A stretch of 64,000 bases of DNA. Origin: Numida meleagris (lineage: Eukaryota; Chordata; Aves; Galliformes; Numididae). Made by a program: the position numbers and the translations under genes. The notes below the pieces were generated by a model, which saw only the letters and a list, made by a program, of their open reading frames with translations, was not told where the DNA came from and did not search any database. This document shows positions 15,001 to 29,156 of this stretch, in pieces (position 1 is the first letter of the stretch; every line of letters begins with the position of its first letter). The stretch spans positions 106,373,250-106,437,249 of the forward strand of contig NC_034409.1 of assembly GCF_002078875.1 (NCBI RefSeq), in the 5' to 3' direction.

Positions 15001-15172
15001 GCTACTGCTTTTGGGGGCCCCATAACCTCCAAAGGACAAATTTTGAAGTGAATTCAATTATGCATGAAACACATCAGAACAGGAGTAGTTGAATATGTTC
15101 CTGCAAAACCAAATCAACAAAACTGTTTTTCAAGAGATACCACTACCTTAGTTGTTTCTGTCTCTCTGTTTT

Positions 15173-16712
15173 ATAGAATAGAATCATAGAATTGTTTGAG
15201 TTGGAAGGAACCCTTAATGGCCATCTGGTCCAACTCCCCTGCAATGAATGAACACAGACACCTACAGCTAGATAAGGTTGCTCAGAGCCCTACCTAGCCT
15301 GACCTTAAATGTCTCCAGGGACGGAACATCTATCACATCTCTGGGCAACCTGTTCCAGTGCCTCACCACCCTTACTGTAGAAGATTTTCTCCTCATAGCC
15401 AACCTAGAACTCCTCTCTTTTAGCTTGAAACCATTTCTCCTTGTCCTGTCACAGCGGACACTGTTAAAGAGTCCGTCCCCTGCTTTCTTATAGCCCCCCT
15501 TTAAGTAAGGAAAGGCCACTTTCAGGTCTCCCCAGAGGCACCTCTTCTCCAGGCTGAACAGCCCCAGCTCTCTCAGCCTGACCTTGTAGGAGAGGTGTTC
15601 CATCCCTTGGATCATTTTTGTGGCCCTTCTCTGAATGCTCTCCAACAGGTCCACATCTCTCCTGCACTGAGGACTCTACATCTGGACTCAGTACTCCAGG
15701 TGAGGTCTCACCAGCACAGAGCAGAGGGGCAGGATCACCTCCCTTGCCCTGCTAGCCACGCTTCTTTGGATGTAGCCCAAGATACAGTTGGCTCTCTGGG
15801 CTACAAATATGTCCTCTTATATTTTCCTTTTCTGGTTTAAATAACTGCAGAAGCCTTTCTTATTTTTCTTTGCATCCTTTGCCAAGCCTAGTTTCAGTTG
15901 GGCCTTGGCCTTCCTGACCCCATTACTACACAACCTAGCAGCACCTCTATACTCATACCACTCATGTTTTCACTGCCTGTGCATATTCTTCCTGCTCTCC
16001 AGTTTCATCAGCAGGTCCTGCTTCAGCGATGCTGGTCTCTTGCCTTCTCTCCTGACTTCCTACACCTGGGGATGGAGAGCTCTTGAGCCCTAAGGAAAGC
16101 TTCCCTAAAGATCTGCCAGCTCTGCTCTGTTCCCCTGCTTTTCAGGACAGATCCCCAGAAGATTTTGTTGACTAATTCCCTGAAGAGCTGGAAGTTGGCT
16201 TTCCTAAAATGTAGCATCCTGATTTTACTCTTTGCCTGTCCCATATCCCTCATGACCATAAACTCCACCATAGCATGATCACTACAGCCCAGGCAGCTTC
16301 CATCCTGATGTCACCAATCAGTTCACTTACGTTGGTGAGCAACAGGTCCAGTATTGCATCCCCCCCTGGTGGGGCTGTCTATTGCTTGTCTTGAGAAGTT
16401 ATCCTTGCTACATTCCAAGAGCCTCCTGGATTGCCTACAGCTCACCGTGCTACTTCTCCAGCAGATGTCAGGCTGCTTGAAATCCTCCAGCAGGATGAGA
16501 TCCTGCAATTGCGATGTCTCCTGTAGCTGGAAGAAGAAGGCTTCATCGACAGGATCCACTTGATCTGCTGGTCTGTAGCAGACACCAAGCATGAGGCTCC
16601 CTTTGTTGCCTCAGTCTCTAACTCTCAGTCATGAGCTTTTGACTTGCTCATGGCTATTCTTCAGGGACAGCTCTTCACACCCTATTCTTTTCTTGATGTA
16701 GAGAGCAATACA
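15173..16712 (-). mobile_element. Large CR1 copy lacking the reverse-transcriptase core
   Basis: The plus strand begins with the reversed CR1 end (ATAGAATAGAATCATAGAAT). Reading the minus strand from high to low coordinates gives decayed endonuclease sequence (LGVCYRPADQ near 16590, PDICWRS near 16470, then a stretch near 16023-16271 with AKSKIRMLHFRKANF). At about 15800-15840 this jumps to the C-terminal thumb-side region ([15 protein letters not shown], then IQRRATKMIQG and the HWNRLPRDV stretch near 15300). The palm with the FADD box is absent. Several in-frame stops are present. It is far longer than most CR1 fragments and lies in the sense orientation of DSCAM. Confidence 0.9.
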
Positions 16713-17765
16713 TAAAAGCCATTATATGGTTTGCAGAAAAGGTCTGAAAGCTCCTCACTTACTATCTTGTTGAAATATACAGTGATGAACATTAAATGGA
16801 TACATGTTCCATATCCTCCCCTCTGTCCCCTTGTGTCATCACTTCAACAGTGTCAGATAGTTCTGCTTAGGTATGTGATGGGCTGCACTGGATTTATGGG
16901 AGAGATCGAAAAGTACACAGATCCCACCTGACTTGAAACATCTGGATGTTTTGTAACATTTAATGTAGTATGAGATTCTTTTTTTCTGGGCATGAAAGCA
17001 TGAGAATAACTTATTTTGATGCAAGGTAAAAGGAAGAAAGCTGAAATACAAAATCATTCCAGTAGAAGTCCTCTCATTTCAGCACAGACATGAAATTCAT
17101 TGGGTTAGCTTACATTGCACTGCATGAGAAAAAGGTTAACGTACTTGCAAGTCAGGATAGAACGTCTTGCCCTCAGCAAGCTAGAAGTACATGATGTAAC
17201 CCCTACAAGCACTCTGACATACGTGTGTGCCATCCAAAAGTATTCCTGGATGGTTCTGGGTTAAATCTCTGTTGTCCTCAAGCTCCTGTATTTCACATAA
17301 AAAGCATGCTCATTCATATACAGAAGCTGGAGCATAAATTTTTTCAAGTTAATGCTTCAGGATTCATCTGTCCATTCACATGTCCTGTCTTTGGAATGAA
17401 TATTAACTAAGCTGCAAAAAGTCACTTTTGCTCCAGAAAAAGTGTCTACGTAAGACACGTTACAGCTAAGTAATGTCACTATTAGAACATACTACAGTAA
17501 TCAGAAAAAGCAGAAATAGTCTTGAATATGGAAAAGATCTAACGAACTTAATGAGAAATGCAGAAGATACCATGCATATATATTGCTGTATGCATATATA
17601 GGCACATAGATACACATCTGTAGCATCTGAAGAATGAGGCAGGTTCACATGGCTACCCCGCAGCAAACAGAAGAAATTCAGCCTCTTTAATTACTGAGTA
17701 ATTACTTTGCATCTCTTCTATGCTAGGATATGGATAGCTACCACAGAGCAGCAGAGGCCAAGCCA

Positions 17766-18125
17766 CCAGGTCACTGCTGCATTGATGGCATATTTGAGCC
17801 CCTCCTTTGAGAAAAGGGATTTATTCTGCTACTGTACCTCAACAGGTGAAACAACTAGTTAGCAATGTTTAAAAGTAGGTTGCAGCAGAAGGAGGAGCCC
17901 TAGTCATCCTAGTCAAGCTATATAGTGGGTACCACTGAACTTAACTCCTCACCGGGTTCACTCTTTCATCAGCTGTTTGAATACCTCATACAATGCTTTG
18001 GAATGTCTCTAGGTCCACACTAAAGACTCTAAGACCAAAAAGGGAGCGCACTACCACCTCTATGCAATGAGTTCTTCATTTCAGAATGCCTAAACAAAGT
18101 CAATGCAGAAAGAAAAGAGATACCA
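17766..18125. repeat. Related block copy 2, order B, spacer, A
   Basis: Segment B (about 17766-17903) shares GCATATTTGAGCCCCTCC and GGTGAAACAACTAG with copy 1. Segment A (about 18027-18125) shares ACCACCTCTAT-like and GCAGAAAGAAAAG words with it. They are separated by about 120 bp that has no counterpart in copy 1. The order is the reverse of that at 11.9 kb while the strand is the same, which a simple duplication does not give. Confidence 0.7.
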
Positions 18126-21100
18126 TAAGTAATCAAACACCAGGGCTCCTTATTCACATCAGTCTATCCACTGGCAAATTCCTTGAAATATATCTGGAAA
18201 TACACAGAAATGCTTTGTAGTGCCAGCAAAAAATCCTGAGGGCATCCTGGATCATTGTGCAGTCCTGTAATTGTTTTCCTCAGCATTTAAGTACAGATCC
18301 ACTTTTCCTAAAAGCCAGGAACTTCATTTAAGTATTATTTAAATCTTAGAGATGGGCATTTAGCAAACGGTAATTTCATTTTCAACAGCAAAATGCAACC
18401 ACTTACAAAAAGTCTGGTCTTCCTTATTTCAGCTTCGCAAGTCACCACTCAGAATCTAATAGCAGCAGATTTTCCTTGCTGAAAGTATGGGTTTATGGCT
18501 CTAAGTGCATGGCAAAGAGCCAGCTTGTACCAGTGGTGAATGCAACAGTTATGCTGCATCACAAAGTAAGACAAAAATAGCAGAGCATTGCTTTCTTATG
18601 GAGCACTTACAGTAATAGGCACTCATTGAAAAAGCCAGTTTTAAGATAAGACAGAAAAAAAAGCCTGCTGCATGATTGTGTACGCACATGTGTGCAATTA
18701 CCAAAACCAATGAGTAGTAATTAAAAGCAAAAAAAAAAAAGTAAAATAACTTCTCATAGATATTCTCATAGATATTCTTTCTACTGTTCTGAACACACGT
18801 AACAAAATATATTTATGTAAGAGCTCTGTTGAGGTATTCCTTTTTTTGAAGGAAAATTCTTTTTGAGAATGGAGTCTCTTTCCCATTTCATTGCCACTAA
18901 CAGTGAACTTCCAGAAAGTACATTTGATCCTTTGAAAATCTTTGTCCTTAGTGAGCAGAGATGAAAGTAAGAGGAGAACATGATGGTTTCTAAGGTACTT
19001 GCAGCTCAACATGACACATCAGTTAGTAGAAACCTAACTTCTTGCTAGGTCAAATACTTAAGAAAGTATTTTAACCGATCCAGGTAAATGTCAGAATGGG
19101 AACATGGAACTAAGAGAACTTGTGGTGCTGACTGAAAGCCAGACTACCGTTGCCTGTTGACATATTCATTTCCAAAGAGTAGCAACAATTTCTGGAGCTT
19201 GATTGTACATTCCTTGCAGAGTATGACATATGAAACATACACCAACTTCCTTAAAAGTTTCAGCTTTAAAATACCAACAGAAAACAAACCTAAAAAAAAC
19301 CTTATAGCAACATATGCTTAAATTGCTAAATATTAATCTGCTTTTCTAAGCATTCTTCAGCATGTCACTGATGATATGAAAAATCATTCTATACACACCA
19401 TTTTTATAAATCAAGGCTCTACTTTAAGAACAAATAAATGGCTGCAGCAATGTAATAATAAGGATGCATTTTTAGGTGAATGTATATTGGGGAATAAATT
19501 TAATGTCAAAAAATCAACAGCAATACAACACACAAGAATGATTATTCTGTTTGATGAAGGCAAGATTTCCGTCATAGCTCTTTACTTTTTACCTGCTAAA
19601 ATCCTAGATGCATAATTTTATTTTGTTGTAATGGTTTGAAATCAGATCAGTCAAAAATCAGTCATTTTAGGTATCTCTCTGAAAGCTGTACTACAGCTGG
19701 ATTAACAGTCTAAGGAGTATATTCAGGAAATCCCTGTACCATCTGATTGTGTCTAGATATTTTTGTTACTTTTTGCATTCCTTTTTTTTTGGTTGAGAAT
19801 CAAACAACAAATTTATGCACGTGCCCACATGTTCATGCATGTTGCTGGACTGCCTGAGAACACATCTGCTTGCATGAGCAGTATGTCATGGTAAAGCCTT
19901 ACAGCCACCACAGCTAAAACGATTTCACCTTGGCAATTCTACTTGGACCTACTTGTACCTGCACAAACTGCTCTGTCGTACTGTTCTGCTAAAGGCCTAC
20001 AGTGCGCATCTTTCATAAGTATCTCAATACTTTGTGGATACCATAACTTAATCTTTTGCAAAGTCAGAAGGAATCTTTGTGTATTTCACAACAAGACAGC
20101 AACTTGAGTGGAAAATACTACTCCAGCAATTAAAAGCTATAGCTGGAACCGTAGCATTTATTCTTTCATTGAAAAACCATTTTTATTTCCTTAGTCATAT
20201 GTTCACCTACATCCATGGAGTTATGTAAAATAGCTTTTCCAATGTCTACTTCGAGATTGCCAGATGGAAGTTAAGCATTGAATAAATGATGCTAGGGAAG
20301 GTAAAATGAATTTCATCAAGATGTATATAATGCCTGCACAATACAATACCCACATGATCAAATATTATAATTCAATATGGAGAAGAAAAAGAAAAGTGAA
20401 CAGAAGACTCATTATTCTGTGGCCTGATGGCAACAGTTAAAAAAATATATAGATTTTGTTGGATTAATCATAAATAATTAGGACAATAGTGAAAGCTCAT
20501 TCATTCATTAGCTCCTGGTTTGACGGACCTAATCGATTCATTCCTTAACCCTGCTGAATTCTAATAAGATTTATCTGAAAATGGAGCCACGTTTCTTCAG
20601 TTCTCCATAATTTTTTTTCCCCCAAAGAACATAAAAGAACAGATTAAGATACGTTCAAGTATCACATACTGAACAAATATCTGAAAAAAACGTGGAGGCA
20701 AGCTCGCATGCTGTTGCAGAGGTTAAATCTTAATGGCTAGGAACAAAATTCAGAGCAAAGGAAACCTGTTTCATGCAAGGAAAATACATTTGGACTGCTG
20801 AAAGAAAATTTGCGTTTACAAATCTTTCATTCTGATTGTACCTGACATGCACAGCAGGAATGGGTATAGGAAACAATGCCTTAAATTCTTTTGCATACAA
20901 CATCTTTAGCTTTTAAGACACCTCATCTTCCTACCTTGTATTTTCTGTGCCTTTTGTATGCCTCACAAATGTACATTTTTGTTTTTATTTGATTATCATA
21001 GAATCTATACACATTTTTACTGCATACTATGGTAGGATTTCTACAGAGAAGTCTGAACAAAGCTAACATGTTAGTCTTTTTGAAGAGCAGGAAAAAAAAA

Positions 21101-24100
21101 TTGTTTTTGAAGTGATAAGAAATTATTATATAGTATATATCTGGAGATAAAATTGCTTCTTTTAAGAAAAGCTGAAAATTTCACTGGTGGAAGCAGATGT
21201 ATGAGATTGCCTATAGGAGACTCATGCAGGGAAATGTATGTAACTGATTTGGTGTCTCTGTCACTTGTTACTCACACGCAGTTTATAGCCTACATGTTGT
21301 TAAGCTATTGTAAATTCTTCTTGTTGTAATTCAATAGTTCTTTCTTACCTAGTTTATGCAAAAGCAAACTTTTACATCAAATTAAAGCTATGGATAAACA
21401 TTCAGCTATGGAAGACAGATTCTTTAGTGCACGTGCTAATAAAGGAGCAAACCACTAATCTTTGTTGGGGAACAGAACAAAAATGTTTCAACAGCCCTAA
21501 GTCCCAAACAAATTAGAAGAGTTATGATGCAAGTCCCATTGCAGCATGCAGTAATCAAAAAGAGTGAATAATCTTTTGAAACACTGATCTTGTGCTGAAA
21601 AAGATTGTGGTTATCTCATTCAAAGTACAGAAGAACCCCTGGTATATAAGAAGAAATATGATATAAGAGATTGGCCGCGTTCTTTGCTGTTCAAATCCTC
21701 AACTCACATAGGATCAATAATGTGAAGCTCTGAAATGGATAGCTGAATAAGTGAATGTGGAATGGTGGTGACTATGAGAAGTAGGAAGCCCCAGTGGGAA
21801 TGGACTCTGCAGAACTGTAGGAGACGGATGAGACTACTCACTCACTGGTGGTGAGGCAGGGCAATGTCTGGAAGGGTACATGAGTGGTGGTGTCTAAAGC
21901 TATCAAGCAATTCAAATGGATTAAGAAAATAGAACAGTCTCCTTTAAATAAAAACAATATAAACCACCACCACCACCACAACAACAAAAACCAGCCAAGT
22001 CTGGCATGCAACTTGCTGCTATGCCCTTGCTACTCCTTGATGAACTCTGAACATTTTCTAGGTGTGGGTTTGCTAGTAGGGATGCAAGGCCCTTAAGAAG
22101 GAGCTTTTCCTTGGCAAAATGTGGTAAACAACAGTCAGGTTGGAAGAGGTCAAGGGAAAAAGAGGAAAAGAGTCACAGCATCCTTTACAGGTTGCCTGCT
22201 CAAAGGCTGTAGGGAGGTACGCCATTCCATTTTCATTCTTTTCTTGTAATGGGTAGAACTTTGACTTCCTTTCCTTCAGATGAACTTTGAAGGAGAACAC
22301 AACCAAAATCATTCTGCATGTAGTCTTTGTGAACAGAAATCTGCTCTGCTACAAGAAAAGGAAATGTTTAGATGAGAATAGACATAAGAAAGGAAAGGGA
22401 AGAGAAAATGATGTGAGACATGAGAATATCATTCTCTTTGAGCCTGAGTTTTTGTCCTGCTGAAACATGGCTACAACCATAAAGGAGATGTATCTTAAGG
22501 TTAGCATGACTACACACAGAGAAAGAAATGACAGGATAGAAGTAGAGACAGGGGTAAGTGAAGGGGAAGGGAAAGGGATAAGAAACAGTATTATAAAAGC
22601 TAGCTCTTCTGAAGTGGAAATAGTCGTGTACAGTACATACCTGCAAAATTAATTTACATCCCACTATTGCCTTACAGTGCTCTCTTGATTTAGATTTACT
22701 TAATCTTTGTTAGTGAAATAGACCGAACTCCCAATGACATTGCAAATATAAAAATAACTGTCAATACATCATGCATGCACTTCCTCCACTAGAAGTCAAC
22801 ATTAAACCCAGCACACACACCACATAAAGCTCCCCCATCCCCAAACTGAAATTAATGTATTCACAGAAGCATCTATATTTTAAAGCATTACTCAGGAAAA
22901 TCACTTGGTTAAATAAAACGGAAGCATGGAAATCCAGGGAGCTATATTCACCATAAGCATTAAATGGTAAATATTCAAGAAAAATGAGGCTGTGCACCGA
23001 TATATGTGCTGAATTTGAAATCCGTTTGACTCTATGTAAACCAGTAAACATCACTACTGAATTGTGGGCACGGTTAGTGTTTAGTCGTTACTCCTCGATC
23101 ACACAGACTGAAGGAAAAAAAGAATAACCTGCCAGAACATTGTCTTAACACTACTTGCATTAAGACACGCTTTTGTGTAGCCAACTTTGATATTTAGAAC
23201 CACTCAAAAATTTGCACAGATTCCTATTTTAGGGTTATTTTTTCAAGAAAATGAAAATAGAAAAAATGAAATATGAAACATGAAATTGTCAATAGAAAGA
23301 GAGCTTTTGAAAATAACTCCCACCCCAGACTTCACTCTGAATGTTCAAATTTGGGCAACATAAAACTGAGGGACAACTATCCTGAAAAAAAACAATGAAA
23401 ATGATACCCTTGATACAAATGTGAAAGACAGAACAGAACCTATGTGTGCCTTCCAGCTAGCTAGATATCTGGACAGAAATTTATGTGTCACCTACCTGCT
23501 AGAAACACTGCTGAGCAGCCAGCCTCCTAGAAATCAAAAAAAGGCTGCTACGTTCTTTTTCTGCTTGAATCCAATTAGACACAATTTTATTTTTTTATTT
23601 TTTTTTAAAAGAGAGAATTCCTTACCTCCTGTCCTTTTCTAAAATAAAGTATTGCAAAGATTAGCATACAAAAGCGCTTAAGTATTTGTACTGCAGTGCA
23701 TCTGACAATTATCTTACAAGAGAAAGCACTCGTTTTGGCCAATTGCCACAGGCTTGGTATTACTGAGAGAAGTAGAAAGCATTTGAATTTACAGAAGAAA
23801 AGGGATATTCCAGCTTTCTACCAGTACCTTGAACATACTTCACGTTTAATTTCACCCTGTTGCCACAGGCACTGTGTTGTTATGACAGCTGATCTGCCAT
23901 TGAATAGCTGTAAAGGAAAATCAACAAAGGATCGCTTCAGCGATTTTCAGTGCAATTTATTGGAGCTTGTATCTTGCGGCTGCTGCCGCCTGTCGGGGTA
24001 ATGACACATGATGGGTGATTAAAGTGCAAGTCCTTAAATCAAAGCTGTGCCAATGGTCTGAAGAGGCAGAAAACAGCATTTAGACCTTGCGCATTTCTCC

Positions 24101-27100
24101 TAGTGGGAGGATCTCATTAGTAAAAGAATGGGCTGTTTTAATAGCAAGAGAAAGTATTTGTGTCTAGGGAGAATTTTTATGTTTCCAAGATTTACCAGAG
24201 CTTTCTTACAGCTTCTTTTAGGCTGTGCATTTAATGAAAATAAATAAGTAATTAAAACAGAGAGAATATTATAATCCATCACCAATGACTTGGAAATTAG
24301 AACTGAGCTCTAGTGTAGTTTGTTCACATCATTGTTGTCTGTGAAAAGGGTAAATACAAAAAGAAGTAAGGGTAGCTTGCTGGCCAGCTCACGGGAAAGG
24401 ACTCTTAGGGATACAGGAGCACCTCCACTTCACTGAATTTGTTTTTGGTTTTCAATCCCTTTACCTTACTTTCTTTCTGATGAGATATACAAATAATCCC
24501 ACTAGAGATTTTTACCAATTTGGCCAAATTTGTACGCTGGGCAAAAATACATTCTACCTGAGATAGCTGCAAAATAGTTTTGAAGAAGGAAATAAATATC
24601 AAAGCCCTTTGCTCAAAGATGACAATGTTAGGAGAAGAAAAGTAATAAAGCAGAGTACACTACCAGACCGGGAGACTTTGTTTTGCTTCACCACAGAAAA
24701 CACTATTTATAGGCCATTTGACTGTGAAAAATGGAACAGAGAGAGATTGCAAAATATCAGAATAGTTAGGTTTAGGTGAATTTGACATAGTATGACTGCT
24801 GTTGCTCTTAAAACATTTTTAAAGGAGTTAGGGAAGATGATTTTTACCACTGTTTACAGCATAACATGGATAATTTATCTTTAGAAATGCACAATAGGCA
24901 ATGCCACCCTTACTAGCATCTTGTGGAACATACGAATTTTTGATGAGAAATTCAACATAGACAAAAGACTATGATCTCTATGTAAACACTATTATTTTCT
25001 TCCACAAAGAAAAGCAGTGGTTGGACAGATCTCAATATTATTATATTCTAGATAAAGAATTATATTCCTGAAGAGTAAGATGAGTATCTAGAGGAACCCT
25101 AGTGAGCAAAGCACAGTGAATTCTCCATCACAGCATGGTGACTGTACTGCAGATGTTGCAGCAAAGCAACCTCATTTGACTGGCCACACGGGAAGTGCAC
25201 GTTTATCCTGCCCAGATCAAGTTCATGGAGGCAGCCAGGTGAAAATTTCTGTACACTTTAATAGCCAAATGCTGCAGCATGTCAGCAATACAGTGGAACA
25301 GTAGAGAAAACAGCTTCACTAGATTCAGAATCTCTCTTCATAAACGTATTTTTGGTTTGTGTTTATAACTACTATTTTTTATTTCTTTGAAGTTAGCTTA
25401 TGCAATCATTGTTTTCTTCTTCCATGAGTTTTGTGAAGATGGAGAGAAACAGTTCCTTCCTGGAGACCTGAAATGGTCTCCACAGAGAAGAGGCATCAAG
25501 GGAGGCAGAGACAGCAGAGCCTCTGTGGTGAATTACCACAGCCAAGACATGGGACAGCACCAGGCTCCCTTTCCCAAACAGCATTTTCTCTCAAATAGAA
25601 AGTATTTTTTTTAAAAAAAGGTTTTTTTTTTTAAATGTTTAAATGGTGGTACTTAGCATTAAAGTATTAGCTGGGATTAATATGTTCCTGCTGGAAGGAA
25701 GTGTGGGTCTAACTGAAGCGTACAGCTTTAGGTTGATGTATTAAACACAACATGCAAATAGTTAAGAAGCATACTCGAAAGGAAAGTGAATGAAACAATT
25801 CCTTTTTATTTGCAGATGGGATTTGTTGGAGATGTTCTGGTGATCAGATTAAAACTTCTCAGTCTCCATAATGACAATGAAATTAGTGATGGACTTAGGA
25901 AGAGGCACAACTAACAGGAACACCTCCAACAGGATTATTTGCATAGGAACATATATTAGAAATATATATACCTTACTGAAAGCTTGCTTTCCAGTAGGGA
26001 TTTTTTTTTCCCACAATACTTTTCTATCATATTATATATATATAGCCCCTAAAGTGGAATTAAGAAATATGACGTTTATTGAGATGAAGGCAGGCAGGCA
26101 TTCCATTTTAAGCAGACGTCTCTTCCCTTGTGACTCCCAGGCAACCTTTAAATAATTTTAGTTCTTCCCTTCATGTTAAAGGCTCATTATCTTCTATAGA
26201 AATTCTTTAGAAGTCTTCTCATCCCAGGCTCCAGGAATCATTTCTCAAGACAGCATGAGCTTCCTTATTCCAGATCTCTCTCATAATTTTCTAATATTGT
26301 ATGTCTTGGTGAATAACTATTCAGAATCGCTTATCCTTGATTCAGAAGAAAATAAAAAGTGACTGATCATGATTTTTATGCCCATTTCTTAAAAAGAAAG
26401 GGGGAAAGATAATAACTGCTAAGTGAAGACTCTGCTCTCACAGTTGCCATTCCAGACCCGTGGTTCCTGATCCAGCATTGACTCTGGCAGCTCTTTCATT
26501 TTACATCTCTTTTACTATTTCTGAAGGCTTTTTCTTTTCCTCTCATCCTTTTTCTTTGCTCTCCCTCCTCATACAATCTCCCTTCAGCCAAGAAGTTGGA
26601 CCTACTTCTCTGAGGTGAAGGTGTCACACAGCAAACACTGAGGTAATAAATAAGTGTGTATCTGGAATCGTTAACATTTCTTTCATAGCTTTAGGAGCCT
26701 TACTAAGCAAGCTAAATTGATTTAAATAAGCTTAATCTGTTTTTATATCAAATAAAAATCTATCAATTTTAGAGGTAGCAAGTCATGGAAGTACATTTAC
26801 GTTACTGTTTATTCTGACCACTCCTGAACTTCCAAAACAAAAATTCATCTACCCTCTTTTGATATCAAATGTCAATAGCTTTTCTGTTTACACATAGGTG
26901 ACACAGAAAATGCTGGCAATGTAAAGCACCTAGTTTCATCAAGAGAAGATTTGTCATAGCAAATACAGAAAATAGAAGTTTATCCAGCAATATTACTAAC
27001 AAGAGTAGGTGAAAGCTTTCATTAACTTTGGAGGAAAAGAGTAAAATAAAGGTTTTCCTTTTAAGTTCACAGGGATGCTATCCATGGTTAGCATATGTAT

Positions 27101-29156
27101 ACACAAGATATCAGTTGTACAAGGAGCATTTCAAAAGAAGAGAAGTAACTGTAAGAGGATTGCTGTCATGTCTCTCTGAGAGGTATTTTAGTTCCATAAC
27201 TAAAATCCATTGCTTTTTTCTCAGGTGACTGGAGCTGCTTCACATGGACAACACACAAACAGACTGAAGGAGGGCTGAAAGACATTTTATCTGCTACAGC
27301 AAGATGTATTAATCTTTGTTCACATTTTGGAAGGTTGCTTCTTACCAACTTTTTCATCCAGAAACTCCTACCTGGGACAGGTCAGATCACCTTCTGCCTC
27401 TGAGTAAAGGTAATATTTAGGGTGACCTTACAGAGCAAGGTAGGACATTATGCAGGATCAATTAATTAAGAACATTATGAGTTTCATGAAGGAAGCTCTA
27501 AGCTTTCTGCGTCCAGATACCAGCTTTTGTGGAAGGGAGAAAGGGAGACAATAATCAAGGAGAAAAAGAAAACAACAAAAAAGATTCAGTACTAGCAAGA
27601 ACAAAAGCAGGCACAGGCCCTCCCTTTGGATTTTCTTCACATGATTTGGTGCAAGGATTTTGTGCCATAATCATGCCACCAGGAACAGTGATCAAGGTAT
27701 AGCTGAAGTCCATCATGGCACAATTCCACTCAAATCAGTTCCTAACGTAGCCTGTTCTTAATGTGTGTTTAATTAAAGTTAAAGCTGTGCTTCCTCTATG
27801 CCAGCACCAACACACTAACAGCATTTGCTCTAATAGCCATGCTGGGAGCAGTACGTGTGTTAGTGGATGTTAGTGGATGTGTGAGGGTGTACAGACACGT
27901 GCTTGCCTGCTATCTCAGAGCCAGAGGGCTTTTCATTAGACTCAAACAGCAACTGACTCTCCAGGGAAGCTCCTGCTCTTATTTGATAAGGGATGCTCTT
28001 TTATCACACATGAAACTGCATGCAGTGATCAGACAGGCAGTGTGCATAGCTGCCAACCAGAGGAAAGCTGTTTTCCCATAGCATATTACAGCAGTGCATT
28101 GCTACTACAGCTGAAGATTAGCCCAGAAATGCCCAGTTATGGAAGCCACAGAAGCTGGAACTTCAATGGACCCACAGAAGAAATATGCAATTAAAGTACT
28201 TGCTTGAGAGATTTGGAATATTGTGGTTTTTTGTTTTTTTTTTTTCAGAAAACACAGTCAGTATGGTAAATGAGAGTGGAGAAGACATTTGAGGTACTGG
28301 GGTTTGCAAATCTAATAGGGTTGACACTCCTCCTTTCTTTACCTATTCATTCTCTGACATTATAAAAAATGAACGCCTCCAAACATTAGTGGCCTTATAT
28401 ATAGCTCTCCAATGGAGAAAAAGTTGGCTTTTCCTTACTTTAAGAAAAAAAAAAATATGTATATATCTTTCTTACTACTTTCAAGGGCAATACTTTTGCC
28501 AAGCTAATTGACATCTCAGAACTTCAAAGAACTCAGTCAATCTTCAAGTATCCTGTAAGCATGAATGTGCATGGCTTGGTGATCTTCTTCAGCACTTTTC
28601 AGAAAGGTCACCTAGGAATACCTGGTGTACTGGAGTGCCAATAGGTTCTTTTTCTATTTTGTGAGAAATAATATTCAAAGACCTTTTCTCATAATCTTAC
28701 CTCTATATTCTCAGCTATGTTCACACTCGGAGTTACATCTAACATGAACCTGAAAACTGGATTGCTTTGTCTTTTATGCCTAGAAATTACAGGTAGGCTG
28801 AGGTTATGTATACACTCCAGATTCGCTGGAATTTTTGTATTTTCTGAAAGTTATCTGTCAATGGTCAAGTCAAAATGAGCACTGTTACAGTATCTACAAT
28901 ATCTTGTAGCATACTGTGGTATCTACTGCAGCTGTACCATTTGTATTTACGTGTTGTATCCTGAGAATCATGTGATTTTTTTTAATTCCTATTTTTTTTC
29001 TATTTACAAGATTTTAAGAATTGCTGTTGGTATTTCTTCTCTGGTGTTTTTTTGTTGTTGTTTTTTTGGTCCTTGATCAAAGAATTTTTTACTTCTCCTT
29101 CATTATTCAACTGTATCTAATAAACATTATATAAATTTTTGAAATGAGATGTTATC

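Noticed and set aside
25387..25614. 75-codon plus-strand frame that looked exon-like because it is locally GC-richer
   Set aside because: No recognised protein similarity and no convincing splice borders; left as intron.
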